Assembly: GCF_021730445.1 (NCBI RefSeq)
Contig: NZ_JADNRM010000006.1
Coordinates: 62,001-126,000, forward strand
Source of the DNA: Phocaeicola faecalis
GTDB taxonomy: Bacteria > Bacteroidota > Bacteroidia > Bacteroidales > Bacteroidaceae
Reading direction: 5' to 3'
DNA length: 64,000 nt
The position numbers and the translations under genes were made by a program. Numbering within the stretch: position 1 is the stretch's first letter; each line of letters begins with the position of its first letter. Positions 35,298-46,400 of the stretch are shown piece by piece. The notes under the pieces are model-generated. The model had not been told where the DNA came from and made no database searches. It saw nothing but the letters and a program-made list of their open reading frames with translations.

Positions 35298-37778
35298 TTA
35301 TTTATATTCCAGCCAAGCAGTGGCTTGGGTCGGCATATCGGTTTTGAACCGAATCCATCGTGCTTGGAATGCGGTTGGCAGTACTTGTTTCAAGGTCTCG
35401 CCCGGTTTCACCGTATAGGTAGCATATTCCATCCAGTCGCCGCATCCGGTCGGGTCGGTTTCCACTGTAAAGGTAATGTTTTTTTGTGACTGGTGAGACA
35501 ATTGCATTTCCTTTTTATCGTAGCAAGCTATCAGATAAGGGTCGGAAGGTACTCCGGCTTTTACGTCTGTGTTCATCCACGGACCGCCTTTTCCTACCGG
35601 TTTTCCTAGTTTCCATAAGTCATCAATTACGCCTACCCATACAGCCGCTTTTTTGTCCTTGGATACAATGATGTGTTCATTGTCCTTGCCTGCTTCGGGA
35701 TTAATTCCGGTCAGCACCAGCATTCCCCGATAAGAAGCATAATCGTTGATGCGATATCCGTGAGTGGAGATAGGGCGGATTTTGGCATAACCGTCCGCAT
35801 TTTCAGCGGGCAGTTCATAGAAAGTACCCATGCACGAGAAGAGGTCGCGTTCGGTAGCCACTTCGCGGCAGATGCGCACCTTTCCTTCGTTTGTCAAGGA
35901 TGTGTATGCTTCATTTCCTAAGGGCAAGCGCCATTTTCTTCCTAAATCATCCACAATCAGCACGGATGATTTTTCTATGTTGACCACTTGTTGCGGAATG
36001 GAGAACTTGTTGCGGATGAAATCAGCGGTTTTAGAATCTTCTTTCTTGGTTAATGTCAGTTTGTCGCCCATTTCATAGTAACCGGTTTCCACCGTTTCTC
36101 CTTTTTCAGTCGAAGTGGCCAAAAGTCCTAATGCGCGGCGGTTATCTCCCAATCCGTACAACAACCCTTCGGAATGTGCAGTGGAGTTCACAGCTACTAA
36201 CCCTTTGAACATATCATCCGGGGTTGTTGTACGATTATCAGGAGAAGTATATGAAAAAGTTAGGGTTGCCAATGTTCTTTTATCAGTCTTTACACGTATC
36301 CATTCTCCTTTGTCCTGCTTGGAGAAAATAATGTTTGCGGCTTTTCCGGGAGCAACGGAGATAGCTTTTAGCATTTTCCATTTGTTGGTTCCTGTTGCGT
36401 CTGTTTCAAAAGTAAAAGTAACAGGTTCTTTCCCATAATTTTTTATCCAACTCATGCGTTCCGTCCAACCGGCGAATAGAAAGGGTTCCGATGTCTGTCC
36501 TGCTTTTATTATTTCTTTTACCCACACGGCACCTTCGGCAGTAGTAGGTCCCAGTTCGTCCGGTTTGGTAGAAGAGGTGAACCACAGATTGGAATTGGAT
36601 TGTCCCGGACCTTCTATGTTTCCTTTTGCCTTGCGGGTATTCAAAAACTCTTTTTGAGCAGAGTCATCGCAACCAAAAACCAGTTGCTCGTTCCATCTGG
36701 CGAAGTCACCTATTACTTTCAGATAAGCGGAACGTGGGCGGATACCTGAACTGTGGTCTGCGGTGAATTGTCCGGGAAAATGCCAGAACATGCCGTGCAT
36801 GGTCATCAGGTATTCCGGCTTTTCGTCCGTACCGACATTACGGATGCGGGGCCATTCGGTGTTCCATCCATGTGCGCCGTCATAGCTATGGCTGGCTTTG
36901 GGCAGACGAAAGAACGACCATCCTTTTTCAGCGTCTCGTACGCCTAACAATACAGATTTATAATCCCATCCGGTAGCCCACAGCGGGTCGGTGTCCGGGT
37001 TTGGGTTGCCGTAAATGCCGCCGGGACCTGTCACCTCGGTGAATTGGTTGCGACGGACCACTTTCCAGTCTTTGCCGTTCCATTCGGCCAACACTCCGGC
37101 TTCTACATCGAATTTTTTCAAGGCTTCCATAGTTCCCTCACCGTTATTGCTGAAAACCATGACTCCTTGTCCCGAGTATAAGCCTTTGCCGTGTACACCC
37201 GGAAGTAAGGCATTTTGCGGACCGGCTCCTTCGTAGGCTTTATCTCCGTTGCCATCTGTATAAAGTTCCTTCACTTCCAATGTATTTACATCTACCTCAT
37301 AAAATCCCTCTTCCATGGTTCCATAATAAATCTTGTTGGTCGGGTCAGTGAGGTGGCGGGCATTGCCGGTATGTCGTCCGGGCATAGTAGTATAAGGTAT
37401 GGCACGTACGTTTCCTGTTTTGTCAATTGCGTATGGACCAATGAAAAGCTGGTTGCTTTCTTTGTGTACCATGCGGTTTGCAGGTGTTCCGCCTATACTT
37501 TCATCTTTTATGATTTGATGAAAGTCTGGAGTGATTTCGTAAAGTTTGTCCGAAGAGCCGTTAGGCAAGTGAGGCCCGTAGGTAATCACCCATAAGCGGT
37601 CGGCCCAGGGCACTACCGCTCCTGTTCCGCATTCGCCTTCATTGTTGTACATGGCAAGACCGGGGTACACTCCGGAAATAGATTCCGGAGTGTCTTTCAG
37701 GTCTTTTTTTGATGAACAACTTATAAGGGATAGCGATAAAGCTACTATTAAATAATATCTGGACTTATAAATCATCAT
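35298..37778 (-). CDS. Large lipoprotein of unknown function with duplicated C-terminal module
   Basis: 826 residues, lipobox SLISC (Cys21). Residues 30-400 are rich in Gly, Trp and beta strands (YNNEGECGTGAVVPWADRLW, MPGRHTGNARHL), which suggests a propeller. Two copies of a module of about 95 residues are visible at about 418-511 and 731-826: both run V-x-AG-x-x-S-x-P, TFT-x-ETD-x-TG, W, V-x-PG, WIR-x-KTD. Family not recognised; in this position (third gene after SusC and SusD) it is likely a surface glycan-binding protein or an unassigned glycosidase. Confidence 0.85.
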   Translation of the reverse strand: MMIYKSRYYLIVALSLSLISCSSKKDLKDTPESISGVYPGLAMYNNEGECGTGAVVPWADRLWVITYGPHLPNGSSDKLYEITPDFHQIIKDESIGGTPANRMVHKESNQLFIGPYAIDKTGNVRAIPYTTMPGRHTGNARHLTDPTNKIYYGTMEEGFYEVDVNTLEVKELYTDGNGDKAYEGAGPQNALLPGVHGKGLYSGQGVMVFSNNGEGTMEALKKFDVEAGVLAEWNGKDWKVVRRNQFTEVTGPGGIYGNPNPDTDPLWATGWDYKSVLLGVRDAEKGWSFFRLPKASHSYDGAHGWNTEWPRIRNVGTDEKPEYLMTMHGMFWHFPGQFTADHSSGIRPRSAYLKVIGDFARWNEQLVFGCDDSAQKEFLNTRKAKGNIEGPGQSNSNLWFTSSTKPDELGPTTAEGAVWVKEIIKAGQTSEPFLFAGWTERMSWIKNYGKEPVTFTFETDATGTNKWKMLKAISVAPGKAANIIFSKQDKGEWIRVKTDKRTLATLTFSYTSPDNRTTTPDDMFKGLVAVNSTAHSEGLLYGLGDNRRALGLLATSTEKGETVETGYYEMGDKLTLTKKEDSKTADFIRNKFSIPQQVVNIEKSSVLIVDDLGRKWRLPLGNEAYTSLTNEGKVRICREVATERDLFSCMGTFYELPAENADGYAKIRPISTHGYRINDYASYRGMLVLTGINPEAGKDNEHIIVSKDKKAAVWVGVIDDLWKLGKPVGKGGPWMNTDVKAGVPSDPYLIACYDKKEMQLSHQSQKNITFTVETDPTGCGDWMEYATYTVKPGETLKQVLPTAFQARWIRFKTDMPTQATAWLEYK

Positions 37779-37814
37779 TTTTGCAAAGTCGATTTTTTTA
37801 TTCGTTGGGATATA

Positions 37815-39836
37815 TTAATACTCAGCAGGCATATTGGGTTGCATTGGCCAACCGGGATTTTGGTACAAAGGTGATAATTCCATTGTTGTATGATCCGGTG
37901 CTGTCAGCAAGAATTGTTTGAGCGGCATAGGTTGCAGATAATGTGCCATTGACCAAGTAAATCCGTTACGGTACAGATTGTTAGCCGTCATGTCTCGTTG
38001 GTAAGGACGCAGATACTCACTTAGAGAAGCATTAGACACCGTTGCTGATGAACTTCCGTCAGCAATTAGTTCTTGGGCTTCATACCATGTTTGCATAGGG
38101 GTGTTCCATAAATGGAATCCTTCGACAAAATAAGGTTCTTTACTCATTTGTTCTAAAGCCCTCCAGCGTATAAGATCTCTCCAGCGGCTACCTTCTCCCA
38201 TTAGTTCGCAACGACGTTCGCGTCGGATATTATATAATGTAGCATCGGTAAGCAATTGACCTCCTGAATATGCTCCCCAGTCCAGCTTTTCTTTTGTCAT
38301 ATCGGTAGCGGCAATGGTTATACGTGGGTCTGCAGCATCTCCTGTAAATCCGGCGGTCGTACGAACTATTTTCCAATACTCTAATACATGTCCTGAATTG
38401 ATGTCGTTTGTGAGCATATATTGAGCCTCTATATAGTTTAGTAATGCTTCTGTGGCTCGGAAAGAAACAGCGGCTACACTGCCCTGACCATTACCGCATT
38501 GTGCTTTGTCAAATGACCCTCCTTTGCGGAGACAATATCCGGTAGTATATTTTCGGTCGCCTGTCGCCATAATAGATGGAATGGGCTCTATGGGAACAGA
38601 GTGGGTTGTCTGTGCATCCATGTTCTTGAATACGTTCTTTTGGTTGGGCGATTTGAGAAATATGTGAAGACGGGGGTCGGCATTCGTCCTTACATTTTCG
38701 ATAGTGGTATCATCGTAAGTGAACCCTTCATGAGAGGCATAAATAGGTTTTCCGTCTTTCATTACAAAGCCTTCTACCATGCTTCGTGTCAGCCCTACTC
38801 CGTCATTGGCATGTTGTACAGATACTTCTACGTTATGATAAATGCCCAGTCCGTAGTTGTATTCTCTCCATAGTAATACGTCTGCAAATCCCGATGGGTC
38901 TGTGCTAGCGAAGAGTTCCATATAGGGATTGGCTGCATCTGTCATGGCTTGTGGGACTTTTCCCGTGTTTGCAGTTAGTTTTCCTTTATATTTTTCGGCT
39001 ACAATTTGTGCACTTTCGGCTGCTACTTGAAAGAAATACTCACTTTCTTTCTCAATGCTTCCGGTAGGGTACTCATAGTTGGCATTATAGTCTTTGGACT
39101 TGCCGGGCCAACCTTCTCCGTTAGGAACGAATGCCGTTCCCTTAAAATAATGCAGCCAAGAGCCTTCGAATAATGCGACGCGTGACTTTATCAGTTGTGC
39201 CACATCGGGTGACAAGCGATTCCGTCGGTTATCAATGTCACTCATATAGGCTATGGCATTGTCTAAATCCGAAAGAATGAAACGGGCAACTTCATTACGA
39301 GGCATACGCTTGTTGGCTGCCACCAAAATGGCCTCGTCATCGGGAAATGCTTCTGTTACAATAGGTAAATCTCCCCAGCTGCGTAACATACCAAAATAGG
39401 CGTAGGCGCGGAAAAAATAGAGTTCGCCTATGTAATGTCGTATATTTCTGTCAGATCCGCTAATGCCTCCCTGGTTGTAATGTTCCAAAATGGTATTTAA
39501 TGAGTAATTCACATTGCGGATGGTTCCCCATGACCAGTTGTCGTTGCCCATTCCTACTTTCCATTGGCCTTTCGCATATTTTCCATCGGCACTGTTACCG
39601 GCTTGATTGTCTGTACCGTTGTCATCATCGAAGTAACCATAGCCCCAACTGCTGTCTCCATGTGAAGGCAGATTTTCGTAAAAATTATTGGCTATGGCCT
39701 GAATTTGTTCTTCGGTGTGATAGTAATCTTCGGGTACTACGTATGAAGGCGGTTCTTTGTCCAAGAAGTCTTCACAAGAAATGGTGGATATAGCAGTAAA
39801 CGCTATGGTAAAGTATTTTAATAATTGAGTTTTCAT
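37815..39836 (-). CDS. SusD/RagB-family glycan-binding lipoprotein
   Basis: 673 residues with lipobox STISC (Cys21) and the family's EDFLDKEPPS start. The N-terminal SusD-like domain with TPR helices (HYIGELYFFRAYAYFGMLRSWGDLPIV) and the C-terminal RagB/SusD domain (LLNYIEAQYMLTND, IRRERRCELMGEGSRWRDLIRW) are both complete. It caps the SusC channel at the cell surface and captures the oligosaccharide. It lies 10 bases after susC in the operon. Confidence 0.97.
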   Translation of the reverse strand: MKTQLLKYFTIAFTAISTISCEDFLDKEPPSYVVPEDYYHTEEQIQAIANNFYENLPSHGDSSWGYGYFDDDNGTDNQAGNSADGKYAKGQWKVGMGNDNWSWGTIRNVNYSLNTILEHYNQGGISGSDRNIRHYIGELYFFRAYAYFGMLRSWGDLPIVTEAFPDDEAILVAANKRMPRNEVARFILSDLDNAIAYMSDIDNRRNRLSPDVAQLIKSRVALFEGSWLHYFKGTAFVPNGEGWPGKSKDYNANYEYPTGSIEKESEYFFQVAAESAQIVAEKYKGKLTANTGKVPQAMTDAANPYMELFASTDPSGFADVLLWREYNYGLGIYHNVEVSVQHANDGVGLTRSMVEGFVMKDGKPIYASHEGFTYDDTTIENVRTNADPRLHIFLKSPNQKNVFKNMDAQTTHSVPIEPIPSIMATGDRKYTTGYCLRKGGSFDKAQCGNGQGSVAAVSFRATEALLNYIEAQYMLTNDINSGHVLEYWKIVRTTAGFTGDAADPRITIAATDMTKEKLDWGAYSGGQLLTDATLYNIRRERRCELMGEGSRWRDLIRWRALEQMSKEPYFVEGFHLWNTPMQTWYEAQELIADGSSSATVSNASLSEYLRPYQRDMTANNLYRNGFTWSMAHYLQPMPLKQFLLTAPDHTTMELSPLYQNPGWPMQPNMPAEY

Positions 39837-39846
39837 ATTCCTATTT

Positions 39847-42800
39847 TTATAATGTTACACTTAAACCGCAAGATAAAGTTTTGGATAGAGGATAAGCATT
39901 GCCTCCATATCCGCCATTGAGTGTCTCCGGGTCAAATTGCTTGTCCAGTGAAGTAATAGTGAACAAGTTTTCGCCTGAAAAAAATAGGCGTATATTCTCG
40001 ATATTCCAACGTGTGGTTATCTTTTTCGGCAATGTATATCCTATCTGTAGATTCTTCATACGAATGTAGGCTGCATTTTGGAGATAGCGGCTTTGTGTTC
40101 GTAAATTTTTGTCGTTCCAAAGAGGACGGGGAAGATAAGCGTCTGTGTTGGCAGCCTGATATCCTTCTTTTACAGACCAAGTATTTTCATCGCGGAAATA
40201 ATCATGTACAGCTTCCAGTCCGGCGCAATGCCATTGTCCACTGCTATTACTTCCGAACATTACATAACTGCCCTGCCAGTAGTCGCGTTTTCCCACTCCT
40301 TGGAAAAACATGCGAAGGTCGAATCCTTTCCAAGATGCGTTCAAATCCAAGCCAAACATATAGCGGGAAGCACTGTTACCAATGACGGTGCGGTCGCCTG
40401 TATCACCCAGTCTGCCAGTACCGCCGTCTATTTTTCCGTCACCGTTTATATCGGCATACATAATGTCACCGGCTGCCCAGCTGGAACCGATTGCATCTTG
40501 TCCGCCATTGGGAAGTGATGCCAAATGCTGTTGCATCTCTTCATTGGTCTTGGCCAGTCCGATAGTGGTATATCCCCAGATTTCGCCTGTATAGCATCCT
40601 GCGATGTAACTGTCAATGGAGTTGGTCGGATTGTTGGGATAACGGGTTATTTTGGTACGTGAATCATAGATATTGAATTTGGCACCATATGTTATTCCAT
40701 TGGCGAGTCGGTCGTTCCAACCTATGGAAAGTTCCCAGCCCGAAGTACGTAGGTCCGTATTATTGGTTTTGGGAACATCAGTACCCAATAGAGAAGGAAG
40801 GTCCGGAGCTTTACCTACCATATCTTTTGTATCGCGGATATAGTATTCAAAAGAACCGGTCAGACGATTGTTTAATAATCCCCAGTCTAAGCCGATATTA
40901 TAGTTCTTTACTGTTTCCCATGTCAATGAGGTGGATACCAATCCCGGTGCAGAGGCAATATTGGGCTTTAAACCATTCATGAGCCATTTGCCGTCTGCAG
41001 TCTTTACAGACATTGTTTGATAAGTCTGATACCAGTTTCCTGTATTTTGATTACCCAGTGAGCCAAATGAACCGCGAACCTTCAATGTACCGATAACATG
41101 ATTGATGGGTTCGAAGAACTTTTCACGCGCAATGTTCCAGCCCAAGGATACGGATGGAAATACTTTCCAGCGATTGCCTTTGCGAAAACGGGATGTTCCA
41201 TCGGCACGGACATTTACTTCCAACAAGTATTTTCCTGCATAGTCATAATTGAGTCGTCCGAAGAATCCTGCTACTGCCCACTCATTGCGTGATCCGTTTA
41301 CAGAGGGAGTGACAGGATTGCCGTTAGCATCCAGTCCGGTAGTGATATCCACTTCCGGTTTGCCGGAAATTAATATACCGTTGCGCTGTAAACCGAATTG
41401 AGTTTGTTTGGTTTCTTCCGCTTGGAATCCCACCATAGTGTGGAAATTATGCTTTTCCATAATCTGACGACTGTATTGTGAGGTGACACTGAAGTTGTAA
41501 TAGTTTTCTTTGTATAAGTCTTCATGTACATTCGTCTCTTTGTTGTCATTGTTGACATAGGGATTACCGTTGATGTCGTAATCATAAAGCTTTTGCTTGT
41601 CCCAATGGCGGTTGGCTGACAATATACGGTAATTGAAATTGACGCTGGTAATCCAGTTTTTGATAGGTTCTATAGAGAAGCCTAGCTGGTGATAAGTGTT
41701 GTCGGTCTGTTTTCTGTCATTGCCGCTGTGCTCCAATCCTGTGGCGAAGGATGTGATTTCATTGCCGTTCGGATCGTAATAAGGAACCGTAGGCCAGCCT
41801 TGTCTGACTAGATTGGCATACATACCTTCTAGTAAATCAGAAGGGCGGACAAAATCTTCTCTAGTGAAACGCATACTGTAGTTAAACTCCATCCAATCTG
41901 TTATTTGAGAATTTATTTTTGCCGTTCCTGTAAAACGGTTCAATGCTTCGTTGCCTAGTTTCATCAGCCCCTCTTGTTTCATGTAGTTCATAGAGGCGTA
42001 ATAATTTAATTTCTTGCTGCCACCGTCAACACTCAGATTGTGTTCATGTGCGAAATTCCATTTTTTATATATCTTGTCGAACCAGTCCACATCGTCATTT
42101 CCATGGTCGTACTTATCTGCCCAATGCACTCCATCAGAGGCAACCGGAAGGTTTGTCAGGATAGTGCCATCTGCAGCTATTCTTTTACCGTTGCCATAAG
42201 GTTTTGCATTATGATAAGCGACAATTCTTTGCATATGCTCGTTGTTGAAAAATATACTTCCACCTCCATTGGTATGAGTATCATTGTACCAACTTGCAAA
42301 GTCTACGGAATTCATCATATGCTGAAGATTGATGGGAGTGGACCAACGTAGATTGTTGTTGTAGTTGATTCGGATTTTACCTTCTGTATTTCCTGATTTG
42401 GTTGTGACCAGAATGACTCCGAAGGGTGCACGTGAGCCATAGATAGAAGAGGCAGCGGCATCTTTCAATACAGATATGTTATCAATGTCTTGGGGATTGA
42501 TGGAATTCAAGTCACCTTCCATACCGTCAATTAGAATTAGCGGGTCACCACTACTTCCCTCACCGATAGTCGCTGTACCACGTACATTGATACTGGGCTT
42601 GTCTTCCAGACTTCCGTTTTCTTGAAAGATGCGTAAGCCCGGCACTACTCCTTGCAAGGCCTGTACTGCATTGACTACCGGGCGTTCCTTGATTTCTTTG
42701 GCCGAAACAGTACTGACAGCTCCGGTAAGATTCACTTTCTTTTGTGTGCCGAAACCTACTACAACTACTTCTTCCAGCATTTCGCTGTCTTCTTTCAGCG

Positions 42801-43137
42801 TAATTTTCATCAGTTTGTTCGATACTGCCGTTATTTCCTGTTGTGCATAGCCTATGTAGCTGATGACAAGTTTGGAATGGGCCGGTACGGATAAAGTAAA
42901 ATTGCCGTCAATATCAGTAATAGTACCTAAAGAAGTGTTACCTTTCACGGTTACACTAGCACCAATGACAGGCTCATCGGCGGCATCGACTACTTTACCT
43001 GTAATCTTGACCGATTGTTGCTGCACGATTTCTATTTCCGTTTTTTCGGCTCTTGCTTCCGTAAGAGGAACGGAACAAATTATACCTGATAAGAAAACAA
43101 CAGGTAATGTCTTACAATAGAAGGCATGTTTTTTCAT
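39847..43137 (-). CDS. SusC/RagA-family TonB-dependent transporter
   Basis: 1096 residues. A signal peptide (ending TEARAE) is followed by a carboxypeptidase-D-like domain (about 45-125, VKITGKVVDAADEPVIGASVTV), the SusC box VVVGFGTQKKVNLTGAVSTV, a plug domain (PSINVRGTATIG, ISVLKDAAASSIYGSRAPFGVILVTTK) and a 22-strand barrel to the C-terminal aromatic-ended strand (SLSCGLSVTL-type). It imports oligosaccharides across the outer membrane using TonB. It heads the minus-strand PUL operon and is divergent from the hybrid regulator that probably controls it. Confidence 0.97.
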   Translation of the reverse strand: MKKHAFYCKTLPVVFLSGIICSVPLTEARAEKTEIEIVQQQSVKITGKVVDAADEPVIGASVTVKGNTSLGTITDIDGNFTLSVPAHSKLVISYIGYAQQEITAVSNKLMKITLKEDSEMLEEVVVVGFGTQKKVNLTGAVSTVSAKEIKERPVVNAVQALQGVVPGLRIFQENGSLEDKPSINVRGTATIGEGSSGDPLILIDGMEGDLNSINPQDIDNISVLKDAAASSIYGSRAPFGVILVTTKSGNTEGKIRINYNNNLRWSTPINLQHMMNSVDFASWYNDTHTNGGGSIFFNNEHMQRIVAYHNAKPYGNGKRIAADGTILTNLPVASDGVHWADKYDHGNDDVDWFDKIYKKWNFAHEHNLSVDGGSKKLNYYASMNYMKQEGLMKLGNEALNRFTGTAKINSQITDWMEFNYSMRFTREDFVRPSDLLEGMYANLVRQGWPTVPYYDPNGNEITSFATGLEHSGNDRKQTDNTYHQLGFSIEPIKNWITSVNFNYRILSANRHWDKQKLYDYDINGNPYVNNDNKETNVHEDLYKENYYNFSVTSQYSRQIMEKHNFHTMVGFQAEETKQTQFGLQRNGILISGKPEVDITTGLDANGNPVTPSVNGSRNEWAVAGFFGRLNYDYAGKYLLEVNVRADGTSRFRKGNRWKVFPSVSLGWNIAREKFFEPINHVIGTLKVRGSFGSLGNQNTGNWYQTYQTMSVKTADGKWLMNGLKPNIASAPGLVSTSLTWETVKNYNIGLDWGLLNNRLTGSFEYYIRDTKDMVGKAPDLPSLLGTDVPKTNNTDLRTSGWELSIGWNDRLANGITYGAKFNIYDSRTKITRYPNNPTNSIDSYIAGCYTGEIWGYTTIGLAKTNEEMQQHLASLPNGGQDAIGSSWAAGDIMYADINGDGKIDGGTGRLGDTGDRTVIGNSASRYMFGLDLNASWKGFDLRMFFQGVGKRDYWQGSYVMFGSNSSGQWHCAGLEAVHDYFRDENTWSVKEGYQAANTDAYLPRPLWNDKNLRTQSRYLQNAAYIRMKNLQIGYTLPKKITTRWNIENIRLFFSGENLFTITSLDKQFDPETLNGGYGGNAYPLSKTLSCGLSVTL

Positions 43138-43177
43138 TACATTTAAGATTAAAATAAAACATATTGTTTGTTGCCGG

Positions 43178-43185
43178 CAAATGTA
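43178..43185 (-). promoter_or_regulatory. -7 element (TACATTTG) of the susC operon
   Basis: An exact TAnnTTTG match on the minus strand 40 bases before the susC ATG. No TTTG lies at the normal -33 distance, as expected for a promoter that needs an activator. The 270-base gap to the regulator gene should hold the regulator's binding site. Confidence 0.55.
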
Positions 43186-43349
43186 GCCTGATCTCTTTTA
43201 CATAGGGGCTTCTCTTGTTTCAGAAAGGGAGAAACAGGGGGAAAGACATATTTTTCTACCTTTATTGAAACATGTGTCCACCACCTGTTTGGAGTATTGA
43301 AGGAAATATCTGATATTGAAGAAAATGAATGAAATATATTTCAAGAAAA

Positions 43350-43381
43350 ATTGTGTAGTTTATCTCAAATTTCTACCTTTG
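43350..43381 (+). promoter_or_regulatory. Promoter of the hybrid two-component regulator
   Basis: ATTG (43350-43353), 20 bases, then TACCTTTG (43374-43381), an exact -7 element. The chosen ATG lies 26 bases downstream. Confidence 0.6.
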
Positions 43382-43407
43382 AGCATCCTTAATGCTAATT
43401 TGTGATT

Positions 43408-46400
43408 ATGAAGCGTATTTTTTTTCTATTCCTTCTTTTGTGCTTTGCCTGTAATTTGATGTCTGCTGATTCGAACTTACGTTTCAGTTCCATTCCTGCT
43501 CTAGACAAACTTCCCACCAATTATATAAGGTGTCTTTATCAGGATAAGGAAGGGTATATGTGGATAGGAACTCCTAACGGACTGTTTATGTATGACGGTT
43601 ATAAGGCAATTCCTGTCAGAATGGCTGATGAAGAGAACTTTTTACCTAATAACGAAATTCTTTGCATAGCCGAGGACAACAACCATAATCTTTGGGTAGG
43701 GACACGGATGGGGTTGGCGGTCATAGATAAGACAACCTGGAATATGTCGTGTGTGGACTATAAAGACTTTAATAATACCGGCATTCAGCAAATCCTTGTG
43801 ACAACCAAAGGGGAGCTTTGGATAGGTACGGAATATGGAATGTTTAGATATAATGCAGAGAAGCGGACTTTTCAGGAGTTTGATGGTCAGGAAGGCAGAG
43901 CAAAATTCCCCGGCGGAAGTGTCATCACAATAATTGAGGACCAATATGGTAATATTTGGACAGGAACATGGGCCGATGGCTTAACCTGCTATAACAGGAA
44001 AGAGAACAGCTTTCATCATTTTCCCGGATTAGATAAAAATTTAAATGTTTCGGCGCTTTACGTAGACAGGAAGGACAGGATGTGGATAGCCGTATGGGGA
44101 CAAGGATTAATTTTGTTGGAGAATCCTTATCAAGATGGAAAAGCTGCTCCCCGCTACTTCAAATATAGTGCTTTGGACAGTAAAAGCATATCCGACAATT
44201 ATATTTATTCAATAGTAGAGGACAAATATTCGGGCGATTTGTGGTTTGGCACTCGCAGCGGACTTAGCATATTGCATGAAGATGACAAGACGGTGTCTTT
44301 TCAGAATTACCTGCCCGGTGAACTGGGAAAGACTGTTTCATATAATGAAATATATTCCATCGTTTGTGATCGTGAGGGGAACATGTGGCTGGGAATGTAT
44401 GGCGGCGGAATGAATTTTGTCAATGCGCGGCGGAAACAGATTGGACTGAATCAGTTTAAACCGGAAACAGGTGGAAAGAATACCTCATATACGGTGCAAA
44501 GCATTTTGGTGGATAAGGATGATTTGTTATGGTTGGGGAGTGGCTCGAAGGGGGTCATGATACAGGACCGGAAAACCGGAATGCCCTATAAAGATAAGGA
44601 TTTAGAGAAACTGTTGGCATTGGAAACAAACATTCTTTGCATTATGCAGTCACCTGCAGACGGAAGGGTATGGTTGGGAACCTATGGCAAAGGAGTATGG
44701 ATTTATGATAAGAGAGCTGATGCGGGTAAGAGATTGACAGTATGGGATTGGAATTATCATTCGTGGATAGGAAGTGTGGTAAACGACATCTTAGAGGATT
44801 CACGTGGAAATTATTGGTTCGCTACTAATATGGGGCTGTCTATGCTCAATGCGCAAGGTGAGAAGCATAGCTTCGCTTCGCGTTATCTGAACGGTGAAAG
44901 AGGAAGCACCTATCAGTTTAATCAGATAATGGAAGATGAACGAAAACGGATATGGGTGGCAAGCAGTAATAATGGAATAGTACGCATTAATGGAAATGGT
45001 AAGGATACGGTGCCCGATATGTCCTTTTATCTGCCTTATGATGGAAAACTGGGAAGTTCTGCCATTTCGTGCATCTGTCAGGACAGATATCGGCGTATCT
45101 GGGCAGCTTCCGAAGTGAGAGGATTGTTCTTGTATCAGGAGGATAGAGACAGATTTGTCCAGATGGATGAGAAACTGGGAGTGCCCGGCGATGCCTTTTT
45201 CAGTATGGAAGAAGACAATGAAGGAAACCTGTGGTTGGGAACTAATGTGGGACTGGTGAAACTGAATATACCCGAAGACATTTCGCAATCCACCTATTAT
45301 TTATATACTACCGCCGACGGGTTGCAGGGAAATATCTTCAACCGGAACGCTTCCTTCAAGACTTCCGCCGGCGAACTTCTGTTCGGTGGTAATAACGGAT
45401 ACAATTCCTTTTTCCCGGAACGATTGAAAAAGGATACTTTGCAAATCCCCGTTATTGTAACGGATATCAAGATATTCGACCGTTCGTGGCGGACACTGGA
45501 TAAAGAAGAAAGAAATAAGATATCTCTCGTTGCCCCCGAGTTCACCCGTAAAATAACCTTGAATTATAAGCAGAACAATTTCAGCATTGAATTTGCCACA
45601 CTGCAATTTGCCGGACTGGATGATGTGCAATACGCTTATCGTTTGGAAGGGGTGGAGCCGGACTGGGTGCACACAGACGGAATGCGTCCCTTTGCCTATT
45701 ATAATAATTTGGAATCCGGTTGCTATACTTTTCATCTGAAAGCCAATACCGGAAATGGAGGGTGGATGGAAATGCCGCAGAGTATAGAAGTTTGTATATT
45801 ACCGCCGCCTTGGTTCACTTGGTGGGCTTATACTATTTATATGCTTGTTGCTATATTGGCTGCATTTTTAATATTCAGGACACTACGCAACCGCATGATG
45901 CTTCGTAATGAAATCCGTATGCGCGAGTTGGAAAATGCCAAGTTGGAAGAACTGAGTCATGCCAAACTGCAGTTCTTCACCAATATCACTCATGAGTTGC
46001 TGACTCCACTTGCCATCATTTCGGCAGCAGTGGACAACCGGAAACAGGGTAACCAAAAGTCGGAGTATGATACTATTATAGGTGACAATGTAAATCGCCT
46101 TATCCGGCTTATCCAACAGATACTGGAATTTAGAAAGGCGGAAACCGGACACTTGAAACTGAAGGTGTCACGCGGAAATATCGCCTTGTTCGTCCGCAAC
46201 AGCGTAGACAGCATTCGCCCTTTTGCCGAAAAGAAACAAATAGAAATCTCTTTTGAAAGTACAGATGAAGTGCTTCCGGCGTATTTTGATCCGGACAAGA
46301 TAGATAAAATAGTCTATAATTTGCTTTCAAACGCCATAAAGTACAATCGTGTCGGAGGCCGGGTTTGCGTGCGGCTTGAGCGCTTACCGGAGAAGGAGCA

